Assembly (NCBI GenBank): GCA_946482165.1
Contig: CAMLQS010000360.1
Span: 1-5,034, forward strand
Direction of reading: 5' to 3'
Length of the DNA: 5,034 bases
Source: an uncultured Verrucomicrobiota bacterium
GTDB lineage: Bacteria; Verrucomicrobiota; Verrucomicrobiae; Opitutales; Opitutaceae
Shown here one piece after another: positions 1 to 5,034 of this stretch. Within the stretch, counting starts at the first letter, position 1; the number at the start of each line of letters is the position of its first letter. The notes beneath the pieces were generated by a model that ran no database searches, was not told where the DNA came from, and worked only from the letters and a program-made list of their open reading frames with translations. The position numbers and the translations under genes were made by a program.

Positions 1-360
1 GGCGATGCCGAGGCGGGCGGCGAGGGAATCGAGCAGCGCGAAGAGGCGCGGGGCTTCTTCGCGGGGCAGCGGCACACGGCAATCCTCGCCTTTGCTGAGC
101 CAGAGGCTGCGCGCGAAGAGCTTGAACAGGCCGAAGTGGCGCTCGATCACGGGCGCGACGACACCGAGCATGCCGAAGCGGGCCAGGGCGATGCCGACGA
201 GCAACTCGAGGAGAATGACCACGAGGAGCGCGATCATCGCGACCGCCGCGAAGAGATAACACAGCGCGATGGTGGCGCTGGCGGAGAGAATCAGGAGGAA
301 CTTGGCGGAGCGGCCAAGCGGCCGTGCGGCGGCGGCGTTGGTTGCGGCGGTGGAACGCAT
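1..360 (-). CDS. N-terminal part of a membrane protein, probable M48-family metallopeptidase (3' end outside window)
   Basis: Reading the minus strand from the ATG at 360 gives 120 residues without a stop before the window edge. An in-frame TGA at 376-378 limits the start to this ATG or a TTG two codons earlier. Residues 1-20 are Ala/Arg-rich. Residues 21-60 are strongly hydrophobic, enough for two membrane helices (LLILSASATIALCYLF and AMIALLVVILLELLVGIALA). After about residue 80 comes a soluble stretch with the pattern WLSKGEDCRVPLPREEAPRL followed by an amphipathic helix (LFALLDSLAARLGIA). In M48 zinc peptidases (HtpX/Ste24-like) a similar 'LPREEAP.LFALLD.L..RLG' segment follows the N-terminal helices and precedes the catalytic domain, so M48 is my best guess. 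The HEXXH zinc motif would lie beyond the left edge and is not seen. No Shine-Dalgarno is visible. The gene follows the 490-1575 membrane protein after 129 bp on the same strand. Confidence 0.6.
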   Translation of the reverse strand, partial: MRSTAATNAAAARPLGRSAKFLLILSASATIALCYLFAAVAMIALLVVILLELLVGIALARFGMLGVVAPVIERHFGLFKLFARSLWLSKGEDCRVPLPREEAPRLFALLDSLAARLGIA

Positions 361-398
361 GCGCAAGAGGCATGCTCAACCGGCGAAGGAGATGACAG

Positions 399-428
399 AA
401 AAAAGGCTTTTGTCGCGAAGCGAGCGAC
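399..428 (-). terminator. weak terminator-like hairpin plus T run between the two membrane protein genes
   Basis: On the minus strand a 5-bp inverted repeat, GTCGC (428-424) and GCGAC (416-412) around a 7-nt loop, is followed by AAAAGCC and then six T residues (404-399). The T run starts seven nucleotides after the stem and the stem is short, so this is a poor match to an intrinsic terminator. A second small hairpin, TGCGG/CCGCA at 474-487, lies just after the stop codon at 490 but has no T tract. Either could mark the end of the upstream gene's transcript; neither is convincing. Confidence 0.2.
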
Positions 429-489
429 GCCTGCGCATGCGGGGGGCGGCTATCACAGGCTAGCCGAGTTCAATGCGGCCGCCCGCAGG

Positions 490-1575
490 CTATTGAAACT
501 GAAGCCTTACCTCGGAGAGCCAGGGAAACCCGAGGCGGCCGGGGCGGATGTCGAGCTCCACGTGGTCGCCGTCGCGGACGCGTTGGTAGTCGGATGGCTG
601 GATACGGAGCCAGGTGATCGGTGGCGGTTCCGCCGAGAGCGAAGCGGATGCCGAGGCGGGGACGAGTTTCACGAGGTGCGCGGATCGGCGTCGGCCGAGC
701 AGCGTCGGTTTGCGCGTCTTGTCGACGATTTCGAAGCGCCGGGTGACGGGCGCGCCGGTGTCGCGGCCGGTGTTGTAGTCGGAGACGAGCATGATGCCGG
801 TCCACGGCAGGCCGAGCGCGAGCAGGATGGCGGCTTCGAGAAGGATGCGGTGCCCGCGGGACGAACGGCCGAGGACGCCGTTGCAGAGGAAAAAGAGTCC
901 GACGAAAAGCGCGCCCGCGACGGCGAGCCCCGCAGTGATGACGGGGCCGCGATCAAGGTAGAGAGGTTCGAGCCGCAGGGTGAGCTCCAAGAGTCCCGGC
1001 ACTCCGTAGAAGGCGACGCCCCACGCGAGCGACTCGACGAAGAGGGCGCGCCAGAAGAAAGGTCCGCGGCGCGGCTTGGGGGCTGCGTTTGTCGCGGCGA
1101 GGAGCGCGTTGCGGAGGGTGCGGAGCGCGGAGATCGCCGCTTCGCTCGGACGCGAGGTGTCGCGGAGACGGGCCCAGAGGTGGTCGCCGTCGGTTTCGAT
1201 GCGTGTGACGTCGTGTTCCCGTAGAAGACGGAGCACGGCGGCGCGGCCCTCGGGGGAGGCCTCGAGCGCGAGCAGGGCCTCGGGGTGATCGCACGCGATG
1301 TAGGTCGCGCGGTCGAAGTCGGCGTCGCCGGTTTGAAACTCGCGGGAGAGGCGGAAAATTTTGGCGAGTTTGTCGAGCCATGACTCGCGCGTGAGCCGGA
1401 AGAACAGCGGATGCTTGAATGGCATCCCGAAGCGGGTGGCGCGGCGATCGAGCGCGAGTTGCCAGCTTTGCTGTCCGTTGTAGCCGCCCTGCGCTTCGCT
1501 TGCCCGGGCGCGCGGCCAGAGCAGGCGAAAGAGCATCACGCAGGCCGCGAATATCAGTCGGAATACGATCCACAT
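490..1575 (-). CDS. predicted four-helix membrane protein of unknown function
   Basis: A 361-residue protein that I do not recognise as a named family. Residues 3-20 form a hydrophobic N-terminal anchor or uncleaved signal. Residues 50-165 form a soluble domain with a distinctive stretch, IFRLSREFQTGDADFDRATY (73-92), followed by alternating acidic and basic helices. Three more membrane helices follow at about 174-196, 211-232 and 244-265. Residues 270-361 form a C-terminal soluble domain, probably beta-rich, ending in PGRLGFPWLSEVRLQFQ. The ATG at 1575 is the only ATG, GTG or TTG in frame between it and an upstream in-frame TGA near 1675, so the start is well fixed despite the lack of a ribosome-binding site. 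Its neighbours are purA 88 bp upstream and a probable M48 peptidase 129 bp downstream, both on the same strand. The downstream membrane protein may be a partner, but that is inference from order only. Confidence 0.8.
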   Translation of the reverse strand: MWIVFRLIFAACVMLFRLLWPRARASEAQGGYNGQQSWQLALDRRATRFGMPFKHPLFFRLTRESWLDKLAKIFRLSREFQTGDADFDRATYIACDHPEALLALEASPEGRAAVLRLLREHDVTRIETDGDHLWARLRDTSRPSEAAISALRTLRNALLAATNAAPKPRRGPFFWRALFVESLAWGVAFYGVPGLLELTLRLEPLYLDRGPVITAGLAVAGALFVGLFFLCNGVLGRSSRGHRILLEAAILLALGLPWTGIMLVSDYNTGRDTGAPVTRRFEIVDKTRKPTLLGRRRSAHLVKLVPASASASLSAEPPPITWLRIQPSDYQRVRDGDHVELDIRPGRLGFPWLSEVRLQFQ

Positions 1576-1663
1576 GGCGGCGGCGAGCGGAGGGAGCTCG
1601 GGCGGAGGCCGGGTGCGGTTCGGATAGGCCGGAACCGGTTCGGCTGTCGGTGGGCAGATCCGT

Positions 1664-3205
1664 TTAGAGCCGGATCAGTTCGGACGCGGAGGGGACGTCC
1701 TTGATGATCTGGGAGGGCTCGGGTCCGACGCCGAGGTAGCGAAGGTTGGGGAGCTTGCTCTCGTGCGGCCAGCGGTCGCCGTGGTAGGCCACGGCCAGCA
1801 TCGCGCGGATCATGCCGCCGACGTATTTGCGGGCGTTGACGGGCAGGTCGTTGAAGTGGCGCACACCGGAGATGTCCTCGGACCAGCCGGCGTATTTTTC
1901 GTAGACGGGGCGGAGGCTCTTACGGATGGCGTCGTTGCGCGGGACGTGGTGGTAGCGCTTGCCGGAGGCGTCCTCGTAGGCGACGCAGATGAGGAGCTCG
2001 GTGTTCCAGTCGCCGCGGTGGCTGAGGGCGTCGAGTTTGTTGATCATCACGTCCTGGAAGCCGCCGTAGCGGAGGGCGTCGCCCTTTTCCACGGCGTCAT
2101 ACCAGCCGACCATGCGCTGGCGTCCGGTGGAGGTGCCGAACTCGAGTCGCTTGAGGAGAATGGCGAGCGGGTGCGCGTCGTCCATCTGGGTGAGGAAGAC
2201 GTGGGTGCCGACCTTGGTGTCGTAGGCCTTGGCGACGCCGAAGGTGTGGATGGCCTGCACGGGGATGCCGGCGCTCTCGAAGAACTCGGGCGTGAAGGTG
2301 TGCGAGGCGGTGACGTTGGGCGAGAAGCCGTGGCGTTTGTCGAGCCAGTAGGCCTGCCCGAACTCGCCGATGATGGAGTGGCCGGCGTGGAGTTCGCGAA
2401 GAATCAACTCGCGGACTTCGCCGACGTTTTTGGCGAGGCGCTGGCCGGCTTGCCAGTAGACCTCGGTGAGGACTTCGAGGTTGAGCGTGAAGGGGGAGGC
2501 GCCGCGGAAGCGGAGGAAGTCGAATTCCTCGGCGGTGAAGACGCCCAGCTCGATCGCTTCGGCGTTGGCGCGCAGCTCGGCCTGGGTGAGCTTGTCGAAG
2601 AAGGCGGAGAAGGTTTCGGGCGAGACGCGGCAGACGTGTTGGATGACGCGGAGGGCGCGGTCGGCGCGCTGGGCGAGCTTTTTGGCGTAGGCTTCGCGCG
2701 AGCCGAGGAAGTCGGCGTAGGTGATCTGCCATTGGCCGACCTCGTCGGCGTAGGCGGGGGTGATGCCGCGGCCGGTGGAGCCGCGCGGCTCCTCGGCGAG
2801 GACGTTCACGCGGTAGTCTTCCCACGCGAGGTCGAGGAGGCGGTGGGTGAGGTCGGAGACCATCGTGCGCTCGTCGAGGACGAGGCGGGCGAGGACGTTG
2901 TAGCCCTTGCGTTCGAGAGGCTGGGCTTCCCACCAGGCCTTGCGCGGGTCGGCGACGACGCCGGCGCCGATGGCGAGGTGCGCGATACCCTTTTCGACGA
3001 CGCCGGAGGGGAGGAGGTTGAGTTTGATGCCCGCGGCGGTGTGGCCGGAGTTGGCGCCGCCGTTGACCTTCAGGACGACGGTGACGGGGTGGGCGGAGCC
3101 GCGCAGCTCGTGCTCGACCTCGGGGATGAGTCGGCCTTTGCCCTCGTCACCGAGGGAGATGCCGACGTCGGCGATGAGGCGGCTGGTAAATGGGAGGAGC
3201 GGCAT
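1664..3205 (-). CDS. purA: adenylosuccinate synthetase (divergent, long form)
   Basis: The enzyme joins IMP and aspartate using GTP to make adenylosuccinate, the first committed step to AMP, in the cytoplasm. At 513 residues it is longer than the usual 425-435. PurA signatures appear in order: SLGDEGKGR (17-25) with catalytic Asp20; NGGANSGHT (48-56) with catalytic His55; [11 protein letters not shown] (142-152); GEFGQ...[12 protein letters not shown] (280-303); AKAYDTKVG (325-333); FGTSTGRQR (356-364); the guanine-recognition NKLD (389-392); [15 protein letters not shown] (441-455); and GVGP (492-495). Roughly 50 extra residues lie between TGRG and GEFG compared with E. coli PurA. By eye, the E. 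coli IMP ligands Gln225 and Arg144 become Phe282 and Gln158, while Thr240 and Arg304 equivalents (Thr299, Arg362) remain. The retained Asp argues against a phage PurZ-type enzyme. The ATG at 3205 places GDEGKG near residue 20, as expected; no Shine-Dalgarno precedes it. The gene stands apart from its neighbours by 147 and 88 bp. Confidence 0.93.
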   Translation of the reverse strand: MPLLPFTSRLIADVGISLGDEGKGRLIPEVEHELRGSAHPVTVVLKVNGGANSGHTAAGIKLNLLPSGVVEKGIAHLAIGAGVVADPRKAWWEAQPLERKGYNVLARLVLDERTMVSDLTHRLLDLAWEDYRVNVLAEEPRGSTGRGITPAYADEVGQWQITYADFLGSREAYAKKLAQRADRALRVIQHVCRVSPETFSAFFDKLTQAELRANAEAIELGVFTAEEFDFLRFRGASPFTLNLEVLTEVYWQAGQRLAKNVGEVRELILRELHAGHSIIGEFGQAYWLDKRHGFSPNVTASHTFTPEFFESAGIPVQAIHTFGVAKAYDTKVGTHVFLTQMDDAHPLAILLKRLEFGTSTGRQRMVGWYDAVEKGDALRYGGFQDVMINKLDALSHRGDWNTELLICVAYEDASGKRYHHVPRNDAIRKSLRPVYEKYAGWSEDISGVRHFNDLPVNARKYVGGMIRAMLAVAYHGDRWPHESKLPNLRYLGVGPEPSQIIKDVPSASELIRL

Positions 3206-3258
3206 GGCGTCAGGGCGTAAAGGAAGAGCAGAAAGCCGATGGGCGGCGTTTGGCCATG

Positions 3259-3287
3259 ATTTTTCAACGCGAAGACGCGAAGAACAA
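3259..3287 (-). promoter_or_regulatory. candidate promoter for purA
   Basis: On the minus strand TTGTTC (3287-3282) and AAAAAT (3264-3259) are separated by exactly 17 nt. They match the sigma-70 consensus at 3 of 6 and 4 of 6 positions. This is the most AT-rich spot in an otherwise GC-rich gap, 54 bp upstream of the purA ATG, which would give a leader of about 45-50 nt. The match is weak and the spacer holds a tandem 8-mer, so this is a suggestion only. Confidence 0.25.
3267..3282. repeat. two tandem copies of the 8-mer ACGCGAAG
   Basis: ACGCGAAG occurs at 3267-3274 and again at 3275-3282 with no gap, followed by AACAA. On the minus strand it reads CTTCGCGTCTTCGCGT. It sits in the non-coding gap between the isochorismatase-like gene and purA. 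Its form resembles the 'CTTTGCGTCTTTGCG' short tandem repeats common between genes in several bacterial phyla. Two copies are too few to be sure that this is more than chance. Confidence 0.5.
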
Positions 3288-3334
3288 TCCGGAGGGCGTT
3301 AAGAGTTCGGCAGGGCGCGCCGGGGGCTGGGCGG

Positions 3335-3351
3335 GCGCGCGTGAGGCGCGC
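3335..3351 (-). terminator. GC-only hairpin directly after the isochorismatase-like gene
   Basis: One nucleotide after the TAG stop (3355-3353), the minus strand has GCGCGC, a 5-nt loop CTCAC, and GCGCGC: a perfect 6-bp GC stem. No T tract follows; the next bases are C-rich. It could help stop transcription or protect the 3' end of the phosphoesterase-hydrolase transcript, but it is not a classic intrinsic terminator. Confidence 0.25.
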
Positions 3352-3352
3352 A

Positions 3353-3997
3353 CTACGAGGTGGCGGCTTTCACGAGGCCGACGATGGAGCGAAACGACGG
3401 GTGCTCGGCGTCGTGGAGCAGGGCGTAGAGGACGGTTTCGGTGGGGAGAACGTGGACCCCGGCGTGGCGAAGGGCGGCGAGGCAGGCGGCGTGATCGTCG
3501 GCGCGGCGGCCTCCGATGGCGTCGGAAAGGACGGTGACCTGAAAACCGGCCGCAAGGGCCCCGAGAGCGCTTTGATAGACGCAGATGGGCGTCTCGATGC
3601 CGAGCAGGAGGATATGCTCGATGTCGCGTTCGCGAAGGGCGGCGAGGACGGCCTTGTCGGCGAGGGCGGAGAAGGTGTGTTTGGCGAAGACGAGCGCGTC
3701 GGGGGCGAGTTTGCGAAGGGCGGGCGCGGTCGGGCCGAGTTTCGCCGGGACCTGTTCGGTGAAGAGCACGGGGATGCCGAGGGCGGTGGCGGAGGAGATG
3801 GCGAGGCCGGCACGGGTGCGGAGCTCGGACGCGGCGGCGGGGGGAAGCATGCCGAGAAGCGTGTCCTGCAGATCGATGGCAAGGAGCGCGGCGCCGGGCG
3901 CGGCGGATTCGGGCGGGGAGCTGGGCGCGGCGGCGGCGGATGCGCGGGCTTTGGCGGGGGCGGACGACTTGGCGGCTGGGCGTTTGGCGCGAGGCAT
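3353..3997 (-). CDS. isochorismatase-superfamily cysteine hydrolase, ISOC1/ISOC2-like
   Basis: A 214-residue predicted cytoplasmic hydrolase of the isochorismatase superfamily. The family triad is visible: Asp42 in LLAIDLQDT (38-46), Lys106 in FAKHTFSAL (104-112) and nucleophile Cys139 in GIETPICVYQSAL (133-145). The stretch LFTEQVPAKLGPT (78-90) and the tail HAGVHVLPTETVLYALLHDA (178-197) continuing to EHPSFRSIVGLVK closely resemble human ISOC1/ISOC2-type proteins rather than true EntB-type isochorismatases, so the substrate is unknown. Residues 1-34 are a low-complexity Ala/Lys/Pro extension not needed for the fold. The frame stays open upstream to 4315, but that part overlaps the phosphoesterase out of frame and is Arg/Pro/His-rich shadow. 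The ATG at 3997 fits the 32-bp gap to the upstream gene, which suggests one transcript. No Shine-Dalgarno is visible, and a later start cannot be excluded because the extension is not conserved in type. Confidence 0.88.
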   Translation of the reverse strand: MPRAKRPAAKSSAPAKARASAAAAPSSPPESAAPGAALLAIDLQDTLLGMLPPAAASELRTRAGLAISSATALGIPVLFTEQVPAKLGPTAPALRKLAPDALVFAKHTFSALADKAVLAALRERDIEHILLLGIETPICVYQSALGALAAGFQVTVLSDAIGGRRADDHAACLAALRHAGVHVLPTETVLYALLHDAEHPSFRSIVGLVKAATS

Positions 3998-4029
3998 GGG
4001 AGCGGAGAGACGCGGGAGATGGTGGCGGG

Positions 4030-4692
4030 TCAATCGCCGTAGTAGCGTTTGCGGGCTTTGACCTGCACGAAACGGCGCTCGGGGAGGACGTAGGCGGTGA
4101 GGTGGCCGCCCATGCAGCAGGCGGTGTCGATGCCGACGGACCACTTTAACTTGTAGATGTCCGGACGCGGGGTGTGGCCGTAAACGACGAAGGGCGGGCC
4201 GGCCCAGCGGTCGGCCCAGAGCACGCCTTCGGGGCAGTCGGCGCGTTTGCGGGGCTTGCCCTCGGCGTCGATCACCTGGATGCGCGTGACGACCGACGCG
4301 GGTTGTTTTTGCCAAGGCTCGTCGGGGAGGAAGCCGCCGTGGACGAAGACGGTGTTGAACTCCGGCTCGACGTGCGTGAGCGGCATTTTTTCGAGATAGG
4401 CCCAGTGCGCGGGCTCGAGGCGAGCGAGGGTTTTCTCGTCGTCCTCCTTCAGGCCGGAGCGATCGCCGGTGCGGCGAAAGGCGAGCAGGCGCGCTTCGTG
4501 GTTGCCGAGGAGGGAGATGGCGCGGTGCTGGATGGCGAGGTCGATGACCTTGTTGCTGTCGGGGCCGCGGTTGACGAGGTCGCCGACGAGGATGAGGCGA
4601 TCCTCGGAAGTGAAGGCGAGTCGCTCGAGCAGTTCGGCAAACTCGAGGTGGCAGCCGTGGATGTCGCCGATGGCGATGATGCGTCCGGTCAT
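4030..4692 (-). CDS. PPP-type metallophosphoesterase (Ser/Thr protein phosphatase or diadenosine-tetraphosphatase-like)
   Basis: A 220-residue two-metal phosphoesterase with the whole PPP motif set: IGDIHG (8-13), GDLVNRGPDS (37-46), LGNHEARLL (62-70), VFVHGGF (115-121), YGHTPR (171-176) and VGIDTACCMGGHLTAY (186-201). Metal ligands are expected at Asp10, His12, Asp38, Asn64, His118 and His173; His65 of GNHE is the general acid. The length and the 'IDT..CMGG.LTAY' ending fit bacterial PrpA/PrpE- and ApaH-like enzymes, which cleave phosphoprotein or dinucleoside polyphosphate; the sequence does not settle which. The second motif has Asn41 where most PPP phosphatases have Asp (GDxVDRG). The ATG at 4692 puts the first motif at residue 9, as is normal for the family. 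It is the first gene of a probable two-gene unit with the hydrolase 32 bp downstream. No Shine-Dalgarno is seen. Confidence 0.92.
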   Translation of the reverse strand: MTGRIIAIGDIHGCHLEFAELLERLAFTSEDRLILVGDLVNRGPDSNKVIDLAIQHRAISLLGNHEARLLAFRRTGDRSGLKEDDEKTLARLEPAHWAYLEKMPLTHVEPEFNTVFVHGGFLPDEPWQKQPASVVTRIQVIDAEGKPRKRADCPEGVLWADRWAGPPFVVYGHTPRPDIYKLKWSVGIDTACCMGGHLTAYVLPERRFVQVKARKRYYGD

Positions 4693-4770
4693 GCGGGGTG
4701 CGTGGGCGTTGGGCTGGTGGCGAAAGTGCTAGCGTCGTCCGCTTCGGGGGGTAAACAACAAAGCCCGCTT
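4693..4770. promoter_or_regulatory. divergent intergenic region between the phosphoesterase and the MELSLQ gene
   Basis: This 78-bp gap must hold the control signals for the two genes that diverge from it. It contains a GCTAGC palindrome at 4728-4733, a run of six to seven G at about 4745-4751, and an A-rich patch (TAAACAACAAA) at 4752-4762 just before the plus-strand ATG. No good -35/-10 pair with normal spacing is visible in either direction, and there is no Shine-Dalgarno before either ATG. Confidence 0.4.
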
Positions 4771-5034
4771 ATGGAGCTCTCGCTGCAATCCTTGTCGTCG
4801 CGTTGTTCGGTGTCGGGTCGTGAATTTGCCGACGGTGATCGCGTGGTCAGTTTTCTGGTGCGCAACCCGGTCGGCTCGGGCGACGCGGAAGGCATTGTGC
4901 GGCATGACGTCGCGGCGGAGGAGCAGGCCAAGTTCGAGCCGATAGGTCCGGTGGTTTGCCGATGGGCGCAGATTTTCAAACCGCGCAAGGCGGGCGATAA
5001 TCCGGAGCGCAACCTGAAGCTCACGGCGGAGAGC
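4771..5034 (+). CDS. conserved-looking protein of unknown function (C-terminal part outside window)
   Basis: The plus-strand frame from the ATG at 4771 is open for 88 codons to the right edge, with no stop. It begins MELSLQSLSSRCSVSGREF, then DGDRVVSFLVR (21-31), then a variable Gly/Asp-rich loop, then VVCRWAQIFKPRK (61-73) and ERNLKLTAES (79-88). Cys12 in C-x-x-x-G-x-x-F and Cys63 in VCRW look like possible metal or structural positions. I have seen this general form, a short 'C..SG..F..GDRVVS' start followed by 'CRW...FKPRK', in Verrucomicrobiota hypothetical proteins, but I know no function for it. It has no signal peptide or membrane helix in the visible part. It is divergent from the phosphoesterase. 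An in-frame GTG at 4726 is a possible earlier start, but the ATG gives a more natural N-terminus. Confidence 0.75.
   Translation, partial: MELSLQSLSSRCSVSGREFADGDRVVSFLVRNPVGSGDAEGIVRHDVAAEEQAKFEPIGPVVCRWAQIFKPRKAGDNPERNLKLTAES

Noticed and set aside
447..473. TTGAAC (minus strand, 473-468) as a -35 box for the peptidase gene
   Set aside because: The only partner at a tolerable distance is TAGCCG with a 15-nt spacer, too poor a match to report as a promoter.
136..1224. 362-codon plus-strand open frame opposite the membrane protein and peptidase genes
   Set aside because: It spans two minus-strand genes and the gap between them, and the product is Arg/Glu/Gly-rich with no recognisable motif. 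The minus-strand readings have real membrane helices and conserved-looking patterns.
1632..1641. 10-bp perfect palindrome GAACCGGTTC between purA and the membrane protein gene
   Set aside because: It could be an operator or part of a terminator, but it has no T tract, no second copy in the window, and such palindromes are common by chance in GC-rich DNA.
1664..3205. PurZ-like (phage 2-aminoadenine pathway) enzyme instead of PurA
   Set aside because: The catalytic Asp of GDEGKG is present, whereas PurZ enzymes lack it, and the gene has no phage neighbours.
1763..3220. 485-codon open frame on the plus strand opposite purA
   Set aside because: It is the antisense shadow of a clear PurA gene in GC-rich DNA. 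The product is low-complexity, rich in Val, Gly, Asp, Glu and Ala, with no domain pattern.
3210..3267. Short upstream reading frames before purA: a 15-codon ATG frame ending in TGA four bases before the purA ATG, and a TTG frame reading into purA
   Set aside because: Neither has a ribosome-binding site, and the second enters purA in the wrong frame. A leader-peptide role cannot be supported from one sequence.
3341..4042. 233-codon plus-strand open frame opposite the isochorismatase-like gene
   Set aside because: It is Gly/Glu-rich antisense shadow; the minus strand carries the full Asp-Lys-Cys triad of a known superfamily.
3998..4315. Upstream extension of the isochorismatase-like frame, giving 320 residues
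   Set aside because: The added part overlaps the phosphoesterase out of frame and is Arg/Pro/His-rich. The phosphoesterase C-terminal motifs are clearly coding there.

Overview
The window is a GC-rich, gene-dense bacterial chromosomal segment with five genes in a row on the minus strand and one divergent gene on the plus strand. The gene content, the unusual long adenylosuccinate synthetase, the small unknown protein beginning MELSLQ and the general composition remind me most of Verrucomicrobiota, Opitutaceae-like. This is inference from recognition of protein style, not from a database search.

Layout in transcription order on the minus strand, from right to left: a PPP-type metallophosphoesterase (4692-4030); 32 bp later an isochorismatase-superfamily cysteine hydrolase of the ISOC1/ISOC2 type (3997-3353); a 147-bp gap with a GC hairpin, a tandem 8-mer and a weak promoter candidate; a divergent adenylosuccinate synthetase, purA (3205-1664); an 88-bp gap; an unrecognised four-helix membrane protein (1575-490); a 129-bp gap with weak terminator-like hairpins; and the N-terminal part of a membrane protein, probably an M48 metallopeptidase (360 to beyond the left edge). 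On the plus strand, a small conserved-looking protein of unknown function starts at 4771 and runs off the right edge. The 78-bp gap 4693-4770 is the divergent control region. No stretch longer than 147 bp lacks a gene. I see no tRNA, rRNA, CRISPR array, insertion sequence or attachment site.

Functionally the window is mostly housekeeping. PurA commits IMP to AMP synthesis. The phosphoesterase and the hydrolase probably form a two-gene transcription unit acting on small metabolites or phosphorylated substrates. The two membrane proteins at the left may belong together. The best point for a second look is PurA: its catalytic Asp and His are kept, but by eye two IMP-contacting positions are changed and about 50 extra residues lie in the middle. 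A second point is that none of the six start codons has a recognisable Shine-Dalgarno sequence. I found no convincing new defence or mobile system here.
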